This document shows positions 9,177-17,511 of a DNA stretch of 64,000 nt, in pieces (the first letter of the stretch is position 1; each line of letters opens with the position of its first letter). This stretch comes from Thermoanaerobacterales bacterium (GTDB lineage Bacteria > Bacillota > Thermosediminibacteria > Thermosediminibacterales > Tepidanaerobacteraceae). The notes beneath the pieces are model-generated. The model was not told where the DNA came from and searched no databases. It saw nothing but the letters and a program-made list of their open reading frames with translations. Both the position numbers and the translations under genes were made by a program. Location: NCBI GenBank assembly GCA_012840135.1, contig DUMA01000023.1, positions 124,001 through 188,000 on the forward strand, read 5' to 3'.

Positions 9177-9231
9177 AAAAAACCTCCTTCAAATTAAATC
9201 TTACTAAAATATATTATAAAAGAGGTTTTTT
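9177..9231 (-). promoter_or_regulatory. Inverted repeat overlapping the gerM ribosome site
   Basis: On the minus strand AAAAAACCTC pairs perfectly with GAGGTTTTTT over a 35-base loop; the second arm contains the gerM Shine-Dalgarno site (GGAGG) and ends just before its ATG. The stem could terminate transcription from the upstream gene or hide the ribosome site. Confidence 0.5.
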
Positions 9232-9254
9232 ATGCCAGTTTGGGACGGTCAAAT

Positions 9255-9779
9255 TCATTTGGCATTCATGGTCTGTTTAAAGTATCCCCCTCGGGTCACT
9301 TTTGTATCCATAACTGTTACGAAAGCAGATTTATCTTCCTGTTCTATGAGTTCCAGCAAAAAAGGAAGGGCTTTTCTGGAAAGAGAAACCATTAAGACCT
9401 GTCTGGAGCCTTCCTTTCCCATACCCTCCAGTACCGTAACACCAAAGCCCTTCTGCCTGATGCTTTCCACCATGGCAGAATTCCTCGTGATAATCTGCAC
9501 AGTAATAAGACCTATGGCAAGCTTCTCTTCAATGAAACTTCCCACATAGTTGCCCGTAGCAAATCCGAGGGCATAAGCCATGAGATTTGCAGGATTGTTG
9601 AGACCTCCAACCACCCTGTTCAGTGCAGTTATATATACTATTACCTCAAAAAAACCTATCATGGCGGCTTGAAGCCTGTTGCCTCTGACAATCATAAGAG
9701 TTCTGATGGTCGCCAGTGAAACATCCACTACTCGGGCACAAAATATAAAAAGGTAACCCGCAAGAAGTGAAAGCACCAT
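9255..9779 (-). CDS. UPF0316 / YebE-like membrane protein (DUF5698-DUF2179)
   Basis: A 174-residue predicted inner-membrane protein of the UPF0316 family. Three hydrophobic segments occupy the first ~75 residues (LLAGYLFIFCARVVDVSLAT, AMIGFFEVIVYITALN and the PANLMAYALGFATGNYVGS region). A soluble DUF2179-like domain follows, with TVLEGMGKEGSRQVLMVSLS and a closing VTRGGYFKQ. DUF2179 is also found in YitT-type proteins; the biochemical role is unknown. It stands alone between gerM and the amidase gene. Confidence 0.8.
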   Translation of the reverse strand: MVLSLLAGYLFIFCARVVDVSLATIRTLMIVRGNRLQAAMIGFFEVIVYITALNRVVGGLNNPANLMAYALGFATGNYVGSFIEEKLAIGLITVQIITRNSAMVESIRQKGFGVTVLEGMGKEGSRQVLMVSLSRKALPFLLELIEQEDKSAFVTVMDTKVTRGGYFKQTMNAK

Positions 9780-9832
9780 ATCACTCCTAAATTAGTAATT
9801 CAAGGTAATAATATCAGAACTGCCGCAGGGTG

Positions 9833-11782
9833 TCAATCGGCCCTTCCCACAAAATAATTCGCTATCCCCTCGGCTATGCCTTCGGCGGCCTTCTGCCTGA
9901 ACTCTTCGGTTAAAAGCAACGAAAGGTCATTTTTGTTAGTTATAAATGCGACCTCTGCCAGTGCCGATGGCATCCGGGTTTCGCGTGTCACCACGAGTCC
10001 CGGCCTTTCCACTATTCCTCTGTCGGTAAGACCTGTACTTTTCACTAGGGCTTTCTGGACAGCCTGCGCCAGGGCTTTTTTCTCGGGTTCCGGATAATAC
10101 AGGGTTTCAGTGCCCGAAGCCGAAGCATTGTTGTCTGCGGCATTTATATGAACACTGATGAACAGATCGGCTTTTACCTCATTGGCAATACCGGCTCTAG
10201 TGTAGAGGTTCACAAAAATGTCTTTGTCCCTTGTCATCAGCACCTTTGCTCCTCTCTTTTCCAGCAGATCTCTCAATCTCAGACTTATATCGAGAGTGAG
10301 ATTCTTTTCCTGGACATTTCCGTACTCCGCTCCGGGATCGCTGCCGCCATGGCCCGGATCCACCACAATTATTTTATTTTGCAGTGGAGCCTTATAAATC
10401 ACAAGATCTATTTCCGAAGATGGTGGCGTCGTCGTCAGCTCGTAACTGGTAAAAAAGCTCAAATGGATAATTATTTCCAGGTTATAGTTAGTCGATCCCT
10501 TTACCTTTTTTAACTCTATATAGTCCACAACACCGTCGCCGACATCAATGTTCTCCCTTTCAAGCAGTTTTTTATCTATGGCCACTCCGGCAATGGTCAG
10601 CTTTAACTGTCTGTTCGTTTTATCCGCATACAATTCATATCCTATATCGCCGCTGGCGGTAATTTTTACGGTAGAACTTTCCTCCTGGCTTTCCACATTT
10701 ACGGTCTTTACGGTGTTAACTTTGGAAAATATTACCGATATTTTGTTTTTTTCCTGAAACACCTGATAGTTTATTTCCGACTTGAGGTCGAAAACGACTC
10801 TTACAGTATTCGGATTTACCGAAAACTGACCCAGCCTGATTTCCTTCAAATATTTATTATCCGGAATCTCCGGCTTTAAGGCTGAAAGAACCGCATCGCT
10901 GATGTCCATCACAAGTCTGTCCGGATTTGACAGGAAGAAATAGTTTATTTTCGAGGGTTGATTTGTGACAAGATTTACCGTCACCATCTGATCCCCACTA
11001 TCTACGGTGACGCTGTTCAATGTGTTTATAAACGAAATAATGATGGATTTTGCATCTTCCGACCGATTGATTTCATAGGGGACTTCACCTTTCAAATCCA
11101 CCACAACCCTCGTGACGGGTGGGGTCTGGCCCATGCTTCCCATTACAGCTTTTTCTATAAAATCATCATATATGTATAAAGCATTTTTTTCAGTAGCCAT
11201 TTGCCCCTTTATGTCTATGGCAATTTGATTCTTCCCCGCAGACGCTTCTTCCGTATATTCCAGGGGACTGTCTCCTTTTAATACCACCGATGGTTTTCCA
11301 TTTACCGTCTCATAGGAAAAGTCTATTATTTTAGGTTCGGCTCTTGTGATGACCACTCTTCTTTGAGCACTGTCCCAGAAAACTCCTGCGCCCAGCGATT
11401 CCCCTATGAATCTCAGCGGAACCATCGTCCTGCCTTCAATTATAATTGCAGGCGCGTCAAGGGTCACTTCCTGATCGTTTATCACGGCCTTTTTATTATT
11501 TATTACAAGCAGAATGGTTTTTGTAGAAGTTGTGACTTTGACCATTCTCTGCGCATTGTCCCAGTAAACTGATGCTCCCAGGTTCTCGGAAATCACCCTA
11601 AGGGGAACCATGGTGCGGCCATTTACAATAACCGGGGCCACGTCGGTTTCAACCTTTTGACTTCCTATGTAGATTTCAACGGGTTTGATAACAGTATTAG
11701 TTTTTGGAGCTGCTTTTCCAAATGAAGGAAAGCACAAAAAAATAAAAAACATCATAATGAGAGGCATGACCTTTCTGAACAT
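9833..11782 (-). CDS. N-acetylmuramoyl-L-alanine amidase with stalk and AMIN domains
   Basis: A 649-residue secreted peptidoglycan amidase. The start at ATG 11782 follows AGGAGGG and gives a signal peptide ending near SFGKA. Two copper-amine-oxidase-like stalk units follow (NGRTMVPLRVISENLGA and EGRTMVPLRFIGESLGA), then a long AMIN-like beta region, then a C-terminal Amidase_3 domain with zinc ligands in VVDPGHGGSDPG, GNVQEKNLTLD and SVHINAA and a catalytic Glu in SALAEVAFITN. It probably cleaves the lactyl-amide bond during sporulation or cell separation. A 33-residue longer reading upstream has no ribosome site. Confidence 0.92.
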   Translation of the reverse strand: MFRKVMPLIMMFFIFLCFPSFGKAAPKTNTVIKPVEIYIGSQKVETDVAPVIVNGRTMVPLRVISENLGASVYWDNAQRMVKVTTSTKTILLVINNKKAVINDQEVTLDAPAIIIEGRTMVPLRFIGESLGAGVFWDSAQRRVVITRAEPKIIDFSYETVNGKPSVVLKGDSPLEYTEEASAGKNQIAIDIKGQMATEKNALYIYDDFIEKAVMGSMGQTPPVTRVVVDLKGEVPYEINRSEDAKSIIISFINTLNSVTVDSGDQMVTVNLVTNQPSKINYFFLSNPDRLVMDISDAVLSALKPEIPDNKYLKEIRLGQFSVNPNTVRVVFDLKSEINYQVFQEKNKISVIFSKVNTVKTVNVESQEESSTVKITASGDIGYELYADKTNRQLKLTIAGVAIDKKLLERENIDVGDGVVDYIELKKVKGSTNYNLEIIIHLSFFTSYELTTTPPSSEIDLVIYKAPLQNKIIVVDPGHGGSDPGAEYGNVQEKNLTLDISLRLRDLLEKRGAKVLMTRDKDIFVNLYTRAGIANEVKADLFISVHINAADNNASASGTETLYYPEPEKKALAQAVQKALVKSTGLTDRGIVERPGLVVTRETRMPSALAEVAFITNKNDLSLLLTEEFRQKAAEGIAEGIANYFVGRAD

Positions 11783-11900
11783 CTGTGGGGCCCTCCTGTA
11801 ACACACTTTTCCTATTTCCATTATATATACTTCGACCCAAAATGAGGAATGTCCTCCCATTGAAATGAAATGTAACATAAATGTAATGTCCTGATATGTA

Positions 11901-11927
11901 AAAAACCGGTAGTTCTTACCGGTTTTT
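11901..11927 (-). terminator. Terminator after second GerMN gene
   Basis: AAAAACCGGTA and TACCGGTTTTT form a perfect 11-bp stem with a five-base loop. It lies six bases beyond the stop of the GerMN lipoprotein gene and upstream of the amidase gene, so the two are probably separate transcription units. Confidence 0.8.
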
Positions 11928-11932
11928 GCCGT

Positions 11933-12952
11933 TTATTCGATTATGTTATACCACTTCAGTCGAGGAATGGGGCTGCTGATATTTGTGTGGCCTGTGATGA
12001 ATGGTATTTCCTTGCCATCGATCAGAAAACGAACTTTATCTATTTCATCAATAGAGGTCAGGGTCTGCACCACCGACTCAACTGCTATTTTCTCATATTT
12101 GTCATCCTTGGAGAAGCTTAAAATTAGATCTTTGCTTACATCCACATATGCTATGCCATCTTTTATATAAAAGTCCTTTACCTTGACCTCCCTGGGGAAT
12201 ATGCCGTTTAAGTTCTTTATACTCACCGGGCCTTCAATGAGCTGCTCCACGGCAGCTTTTGCCTTCTCCTCCGGAGTTGGCGGGATGATTTCCCCTTTCT
12301 GGTCAGTTTTTACCTGTAATTTGGAAGATTTAAAAGAAACGGGGACGATATACTTTTTATCCCTATCGGCAAAATATACCGTCAATAAGGTGTCATCGGC
12401 TTGAGTTCTTTCGCCGCCGGAAACCGCAAGTACGTCTTCTTCAGGCAAAAAAACGCGATTGATAAAGGGTGGCCTTTCGTACAGGCTTTCCTCGGCCTTG
12501 CCTCCAACCTTAACCATAACTTTTTTGATACCGTCAAACTCCGTAAGAGTCAGGACCAGTTGGTCCCTTTTCAGATCCCTGTCATCACCTTTTAAAAATG
12601 CCTCAGAAAGGTCGAGCGAAACTGTGTCTCCGGCTATGGAATAGCTTTTCAATTCGACACCAAAAAGTTTATTTTCGAAACCTTGAGGTGTCATGCCGGA
12701 AAACAACAAGTCCAGAGCCGCTTTTATAGGCTCTTTTGTGGGTTCTATGCCGAGGGTTATCGGAACCAGGTAGCCATCCTTCACATAGTAAACAAGGACT
12801 TTGCTTTGATCCTGGCCTTCATAAATAACTGCCGGATTTTTTTGATCCGATACTGGAGCTTGATCAGATGCCGCAGGCTGGGCATCGCATCCCGCCAGGA
12901 TCATGACTGCTATGAAAATAATAATGATGGCAAACAATCTCGTCCCTTTCAC
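11933..12952 (-). CDS. Second GerMN-domain lipoprotein
   Basis: A 339-residue lipoprotein: a strongly hydrophobic signal (LFAIIIIFIAVMILAGC, lipobox LAGC), a low-complexity linker, then two GerMN domains. Domain one spans VLVYYVKDGYLVPITLGI to VKVGGKAEE; domain two spans TVYFADRDKKYIVPVSF to RFLIDGKEIPF. The architecture is that of gerM in this window, but the sequence is only distantly similar, so this is a paralogue rather than a recent duplicate. Downstream lies a terminator and then a cell-wall amidase, consistent with an envelope or sporulation role (inference). Confidence 0.82.
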   Translation of the reverse strand: MKGTRLFAIIIIFIAVMILAGCDAQPAASDQAPVSDQKNPAVIYEGQDQSKVLVYYVKDGYLVPITLGIEPTKEPIKAALDLLFSGMTPQGFENKLFGVELKSYSIAGDTVSLDLSEAFLKGDDRDLKRDQLVLTLTEFDGIKKVMVKVGGKAEESLYERPPFINRVFLPEEDVLAVSGGERTQADDTLLTVYFADRDKKYIVPVSFKSSKLQVKTDQKGEIIPPTPEEKAKAAVEQLIEGPVSIKNLNGIFPREVKVKDFYIKDGIAYVDVSKDLILSFSKDDKYEKIAVESVVQTLTSIDEIDKVRFLIDGKEIPFITGHTNISSPIPRLKWYNIIE

Positions 12953-13011
12953 CGGTCAACCCTCCAGGTTTACGTCTTTAACATTATTTTACCACACAGA
13001 CCAGAATTTTT

Positions 13012-13695
13012 CTACCGGTTAAAAACTTTTTTCATTTTCTGCTTTAGTATTCTTTCCTCAAGTTTCTCCTCGTTCATCCTGTAGCTTAAAGTAAACAGAC
13101 TGTCTATGAGATGTACATTTTCAATGATTATATCCTTCCTGGTTGTAATCTCTGCAGTAGAAAAGTTCCAGATCCCCCTGACAGAGGTCCTGGAAAGAAT
13201 CTCGGCCACTTTCGGAGCCCTGTCCGATGGTACAGCTATTACAGCTATATCAATATCATTCTGGTTTATGAAATAATCCATCTCATCCACGTCAAGGATT
13301 GGAATATCTCTGATCTTAAGGCCGATAAGTCTGGGATTTACGTCAAAAAGAGCCAGAATCTTAAATCCATGGGCTTCAAAATCTTCATAGTTGGCAAGAG
13401 CTTGTCCCAGGTTGCCGGCGCCCACTATGACCATTTTGTGAACGGTATTCAGGCCCAGTATTTTTGCTATCTCGTTATATAAGCTCTCTACATTATAGCC
13501 GTATCCCTGCTGGCCGAATTCACCGAAATTGTTCAGATCCTGCCTTATCTGAGAAGCGGTAAAGCCAAGCAAATGGCTGAGTTCCTGAGATGATATTCTT
13601 TCGACATCCTGCCTTAAAAGCTTTCCCAAACACTGGTGATACTTGGGTAGCCTTTTTATAACTGCCATAGATACCTTTTTAATTTCCTCAGACAA
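13012..13695 (-). CDS. rex: Redox-sensing transcriptional repressor Rex
   Basis: A repressor that senses the NADH/NAD+ ratio and controls fermentation and reductant-disposal genes. The N-terminal winged helix contains RLPKYHQCLGKL, ISSQELSHLLGFTASQIRQD and FGEFGQQGYGYNV. The Rossmann domain begins VIVGAGNLGQALANY, and GIWNFSTAEI precedes the C-terminal domain-swap helix. I prefer TTG 13695, with GAGGTG nine bases upstream; a GTG at 13707 would add four residues but lacks a ribosome site. It is followed by the second GerMN gene. No clear Rex operator was seen upstream of neighbouring genes. Confidence 0.93.
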   Translation of the reverse strand: MSEEIKKVSMAVIKRLPKYHQCLGKLLRQDVERISSQELSHLLGFTASQIRQDLNNFGEFGQQGYGYNVESLYNEIAKILGLNTVHKMVIVGAGNLGQALANYEDFEAHGFKILALFDVNPRLIGLKIRDIPILDVDEMDYFINQNDIDIAVIAVPSDRAPKVAEILSRTSVRGIWNFSTAEITTRKDIIIENVHLIDSLFTLSYRMNEEKLEERILKQKMKKVFNR

Positions 13696-13856
13696 TTTCC
13701 CTATCACCTCGATTGATATAACTTTAACATAAATATATCACAATCGAAATTTACAGTCAAACTTTTTTAATTATTCTATTTTCACTTTAAACATAAAAGA
13801 TAACTCAATTAAAATATAATTTTATAAACGACTTTTCTTCAAGGAAGTGCAGGAAT

Positions 13857-15326
13857 ATGAGCCATTGGGCGACAGAAACTATTTTCCTCGCCACAGCCCA
13901 TTTTATTGCAGGAATAATAGGCTTTTTTTACAGGATTTTTCTGTCGAGGAGCTTGGGCCCTCAGGGCATGGGCATATATCAGCAGGTTCTTTCTTTCTAC
14001 GGCACAGCTATAACCCTCATGACCGCTGGAATCCCCCTTTCAGTTTCAAAGCTCATAGCTGAAATCCATGCAGGAAAATCTGTAAATCGAAGCGACGAGA
14101 TAGTGGCATCGGCTTTTTTCCTAACCTCATCCTTTGCCATCCTAGGCGCCGTCTTCCTTGCGGCTCTCTCGAGGGCTCTGAACCGCCCGGTCCTTCTCCT
14201 TATCATTCCTGCGGCGGTATTTGTCGGATTTTCTTCGGTCCTGCGAGGCTTTTTCCTTGGAATCCAAAAGACCGTGCCCATAAGATGGTCTATCCTCGGG
14301 GAATGTTTAGTCCGCACATTATTCGGCGTGATTGTTATAAAAAGTTTTGTACTTGCGGGCCTTGAAGGTGATACCGGAGGGGCGGTTACAGCCCTGGCAG
14401 TGGGAGAAATGGTATCTTTGGCTATACTTGCCGCTTTTTATAAAAAAAATGCCGGAAATCCTGGAAATATGAACGTAAAAATAAAGGATCTGAAAAGTAT
14501 CCTGACAATAGCCATACCCGTTTCTCTAAGTCAGATCATCGGTTCACTATCCGGTTCGCTGGAAGCCTTACTGGTGCCCAAATGCCTGGAGATTTCTGGC
14601 CTTTCGGGATATGATTCCATGGCGATCTACGGAAAAACCGCCGGCATGGTCCTTCCCCTTTTATACTTTCCGGCTCTCTTTACCATGTCTCTTTCATCGA
14701 ATATGATTCCAAGAATAGCCGCGGCAATTTCTAAAAAAAACAACTCCTACGCTTTCAGATTGGCCGAACATGCTCTTACTCTAACTGCCCTTTTTTCTTT
14801 TGCGGTTTCCAGCTTTTTTATAATTCTGGCAAGGCCCGTTGGCGATGTACTATTTTCAGGATTTTCTCTGGAAAAACTGATCATGGGGTTTGCGGCAGGC
14901 ATCCCCTTCTTTTACACTGAACACATGCTGATGGCTCTTTTGCGTGGCACAGGCATAAATAACATTCCGCTGGTAAATTCCATCAATAGTTTTTTGATCA
15001 CAAACATCCTTGTGTTTTTGCTGGTCGAAAAACCTTATATAGGAATCTTTGGTTATTCTCTGGCCATGATAACCGCATCCTCGGTCTCCATTTTTACCAG
15101 CTTGTACCATCTAGAAAAAACTTTCAACAGGAGATTTAATACGGTAAAGGTCATAATGAAGCCTATTTTATGCAGTCTGTTTATGGCCATTATTTTAAAA
15201 TACACATACCTGCCGTTGAAAAACCTGGGTCTGCCGGAAATCATCTGTATAGGCGCCGACTCTTTGCTGGGTGCCACTGGTTTTATATTGATGGCCATGG
15301 TCATGGGATTTGATTTGAAAAGTTAG
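13857..15326 (+). CDS. spoVB: SpoVB-like polysaccharide/lipid II flippase family protein
   Basis: A 489-residue polytopic membrane protein of the MOP/MATE superfamily. The N-terminus FLATAHFIAGIIGFFYRIFL followed by SRSLGPQGMGIYQQ is typical of stage V sporulation protein B and its relatives. About 12-14 hydrophobic segments run through the protein. SpoVB is needed for cortex peptidoglycan synthesis and related proteins translocate lipid-linked precursors. Start ATG 13857 has GGAAG and AGGAAT upstream. It is divergent from rex, separated by ~160 AT-rich bases. Substrate assignment within the flippase family is uncertain. Confidence 0.85.
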   Translation: MSHWATETIFLATAHFIAGIIGFFYRIFLSRSLGPQGMGIYQQVLSFYGTAITLMTAGIPLSVSKLIAEIHAGKSVNRSDEIVASAFFLTSSFAILGAVFLAALSRALNRPVLLLIIPAAVFVGFSSVLRGFFLGIQKTVPIRWSILGECLVRTLFGVIVIKSFVLAGLEGDTGGAVTALAVGEMVSLAILAAFYKKNAGNPGNMNVKIKDLKSILTIAIPVSLSQIIGSLSGSLEALLVPKCLEISGLSGYDSMAIYGKTAGMVLPLLYFPALFTMSLSSNMIPRIAAAISKKNNSYAFRLAEHALTLTALFSFAVSSFFIILARPVGDVLFSGFSLEKLIMGFAAGIPFFYTEHMLMALLRGTGINNIPLVNSINSFLITNILVFLLVEKPYIGIFGYSLAMITASSVSIFTSLYHLEKTFNRRFNTVKVIMKPILCSLFMAIILKYTYLPLKNLGLPEIICIGADSLLGATGFILMAMVMGFDLKS

Positions 15327-15395
15327 GTTTCATGGGGTGCAATGTTCAGATATCTGATATCTCTAACACATATTTCAATATAAAAGCAATAAAAG

Positions 15396-15433
15396 AGGGA
15401 GCGTATCAAAAAAGCTCCCTATTAAGTATTTTT
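15396..15433 (+). terminator. Terminator after spoVB
   Basis: AGGGAGC and GCTCCCT pair around an 11-base loop, followed by ATTAAGTATTTTTT. It lies 70 bases after the spoVB stop, in the convergent gap with nhaC. Confidence 0.7.
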
Positions 15434-15531
15434 TATTTATATCATGATTAAACAGTATCTGATGCCGGAGACTGTAAATAACACTGAATGTAAGAACCTT
15501 TGCTGCATTCGGGTAAAATTACTCCAGTGAA

Positions 15532-17214
15532 CTATTTATTTTGGTCTGCCGGAAGGGCTTTCTGGGATCTTATCGGAGGTTCTCCGGTCCAGATTTTATG
15601 CATGATATATACAACCACAAAGAACAGGGCGATGGTTATAAACCACACCACAAAGGGATGATCGAAGAATCCCAGTATCAAAAAACCCACTGCGGAAGTG
15701 ACAGCCGCAGTCAGAGCATATGGAAGCTGGGTGTTCACATGCTCGATATGGGGACATGCGCCGCCCGTCGATGACATGATGGTGGTATCGGAAATGGGAG
15801 AGCAGTGGTCTCCGAAAACGCCGCCGGACAATACCGCCGCTATGCATGGAAGTATATCTATCTTCATAGCCACCACCAGAGGGATCACTATGGGTATCAT
15901 GATAGCCCAGGTCCCCCATGAAGTTCCGGTAGAGAAAGCGATGAAAGCCGATATTAAGAATACCGTCACAGGCACTGCCCAGGTGGGGAATGTCTCGGAC
16001 ATGATGCTGGAAACATAAACTCCGGTGCCCAGCTCCTGGCAGGTCTTTCCAATGGTCCATGCAAGGGAAAGTATGAAAAGGGCTACCATCATGGATTTAG
16101 CTCCCTGAATGACCGCTTCCATGGAATCCTTTAACCTCACAACACCTCTCACCGAGTAGAAAATGGCACTCAATATAACTGTTATAGTAGCTCCCCATAC
16201 CAGGGATGTGGCAGAATCGCTGTTCATAACGGCGGTGAAGAACCCGGCCTTGCCCTCAAAGAACCCGCCGCTGTAAGCCATGGCAAAGAGCATAATAACT
16301 ATCAACCCGAGCAGCGGCCCCACCATATCTATAGCCGAACCCTTTTCAGATTTCTCCAGGCTTGCAAATTCATCACCGGGAGGATTCTTCATGATGTTTG
16401 TATCCCACAAACCCTTACCGGAAAGGGCTCTCCTTTCTGATACAGCCATGGGGCCATATTCCAGGTTTGTAAATGAGGTGACCAGCACCATCAGGACTAT
16501 GAGCCATGGATAGAAATCATAGGGAATCATTTGCACGTAAACCGTGTAGGGATTTAAATTCAGCTTATACTGTTCAAAAAGCGGCACCATCAATGATGCC
16601 ACATAGGCCACCCATGTGGAAACCGGCACCAGGGTGCATACGGGTGCGGCAGTGGAATCTATTATAAAGGATAATTTTGCTCTGGATACCTTGAACCTGT
16701 CGGTAACAGGCCGGAGGGCTGTTCCAACTGTCATGCAGTTAAAATAGTCATCCATGAATATTAGTACTCCCAGGCACCAGGTGATAAACAGTGAAATGCT
16801 TCTGCTCTTTATATGCTTTTCCGCCCAGCGCCCGAAGGCCTGAGGACCGTTAGCCCTGGAAACCATGCCGATAATGGCTCCCAGTAGCACCGTAAACATC
16901 AACACCCTGAAGTTCCAGGAAGGATCCCCGGCAGTGTTGATCAGAAGCTCCATGGCCTTCTTGAAAGCCTCGATGATATTACCCCCAGTGAGAGTGAGTG
17001 CCCCTGCAGCTATGCCGATGACCAGAGAACTCAAAACTTCTTTGGTTATCATGGCAAGCCCTATGGCCAGGACAGGCGGAAGCAGCGACAGAAAGCCATA
17101 ATGGACCGGTTTTTCCGCTTCGGCGGCATCACCTTCGCCAAAAGCGGGAATGGCAAAAGATAGAATCAATAAAATGATAATACCCCATACAAAACCTTTT
17201 CTGATTGTCACCAT
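15532..17214 (-). CDS. nhaC: NhaC-family Na+/H+ antiporter
   Basis: A 560-residue polytopic transporter. A cleavable or first hydrophobic segment (GIIILLILSFAIPAFGEG) is followed by about 11-12 membrane segments with NhaC-type motifs: IFMDDYFNCMTVGTALRPVT, IDSTAAPVCTLVPVSTW, FSTGTSWGTWAIMIPI and GDHCSPISDTTIMSS. These conserved Asp and Ser/Thr residues define the IT-superfamily antiporters. Start ATG 17214 follows AAAGGGGGA. The NhaC family includes Na+/H+, malate/lactate and amino acid exchangers, so the substrate is not proven. A sigma-54-type promoter lies ~115 bases upstream. Confidence 0.88.
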   Translation of the reverse strand: MVTIRKGFVWGIIILLILSFAIPAFGEGDAAEAEKPVHYGFLSLLPPVLAIGLAMITKEVLSSLVIGIAAGALTLTGGNIIEAFKKAMELLINTAGDPSWNFRVLMFTVLLGAIIGMVSRANGPQAFGRWAEKHIKSRSISLFITWCLGVLIFMDDYFNCMTVGTALRPVTDRFKVSRAKLSFIIDSTAAPVCTLVPVSTWVAYVASLMVPLFEQYKLNLNPYTVYVQMIPYDFYPWLIVLMVLVTSFTNLEYGPMAVSERRALSGKGLWDTNIMKNPPGDEFASLEKSEKGSAIDMVGPLLGLIVIMLFAMAYSGGFFEGKAGFFTAVMNSDSATSLVWGATITVILSAIFYSVRGVVRLKDSMEAVIQGAKSMMVALFILSLAWTIGKTCQELGTGVYVSSIMSETFPTWAVPVTVFLISAFIAFSTGTSWGTWAIMIPIVIPLVVAMKIDILPCIAAVLSGGVFGDHCSPISDTTIMSSTGGACPHIEHVNTQLPYALTAAVTSAVGFLILGFFDHPFVVWFITIALFFVVVYIMHKIWTGEPPIRSQKALPADQNK

Positions 17215-17330
17215 TAAATCCCCCTTTACATAGTTTTATTGTTTTTTAAGCCATTTTCCTGACCTTTTTTAATTATCCCTCCTTTGTGTAAAAATCTGTG
17301 GAATATGATTTTTTTGTATAAAAAAATAAT

Positions 17331-17380
17331 TGCAAATCTTATGCCAAATTCCTTAAGCACAAATATCGAACTTTATTTGT
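17331..17380 (-). promoter_or_regulatory. Sigma-54 promoter and upstream palindrome for nhaC
   Basis: On the minus strand TGGCAT-AAGAT-TTGCA (17346-17331) matches the -24/-12 consensus TGGCAC-N5-TTGCW with one change. Just upstream is a perfect inverted repeat ACAAATA-N8-TATTTGT (17359-17380), a possible activator site. The rest of the 297-base gap between nhaC and pepF is AT-rich, with nothing else recognised. Confidence 0.65.
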
Positions 17381-17511
17381 TGAATCATTTAATCTTTTTT
17401 CGCTGAAAATGCTGCCCATTTTTTATCATTATAGCCGATATTTTTGCACCATTTATATTTTAGCAATATATAGAAATAAATACAAGACCCCCTTTAGCTT
17501 TATACATTGCT

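Noticed and set aside
13708-13856. Rex operator in the rex-spoVB gap
   Set aside because: No TTGTGAA-N4-TTCACAA-like palindrome was found in this AT-rich gap.
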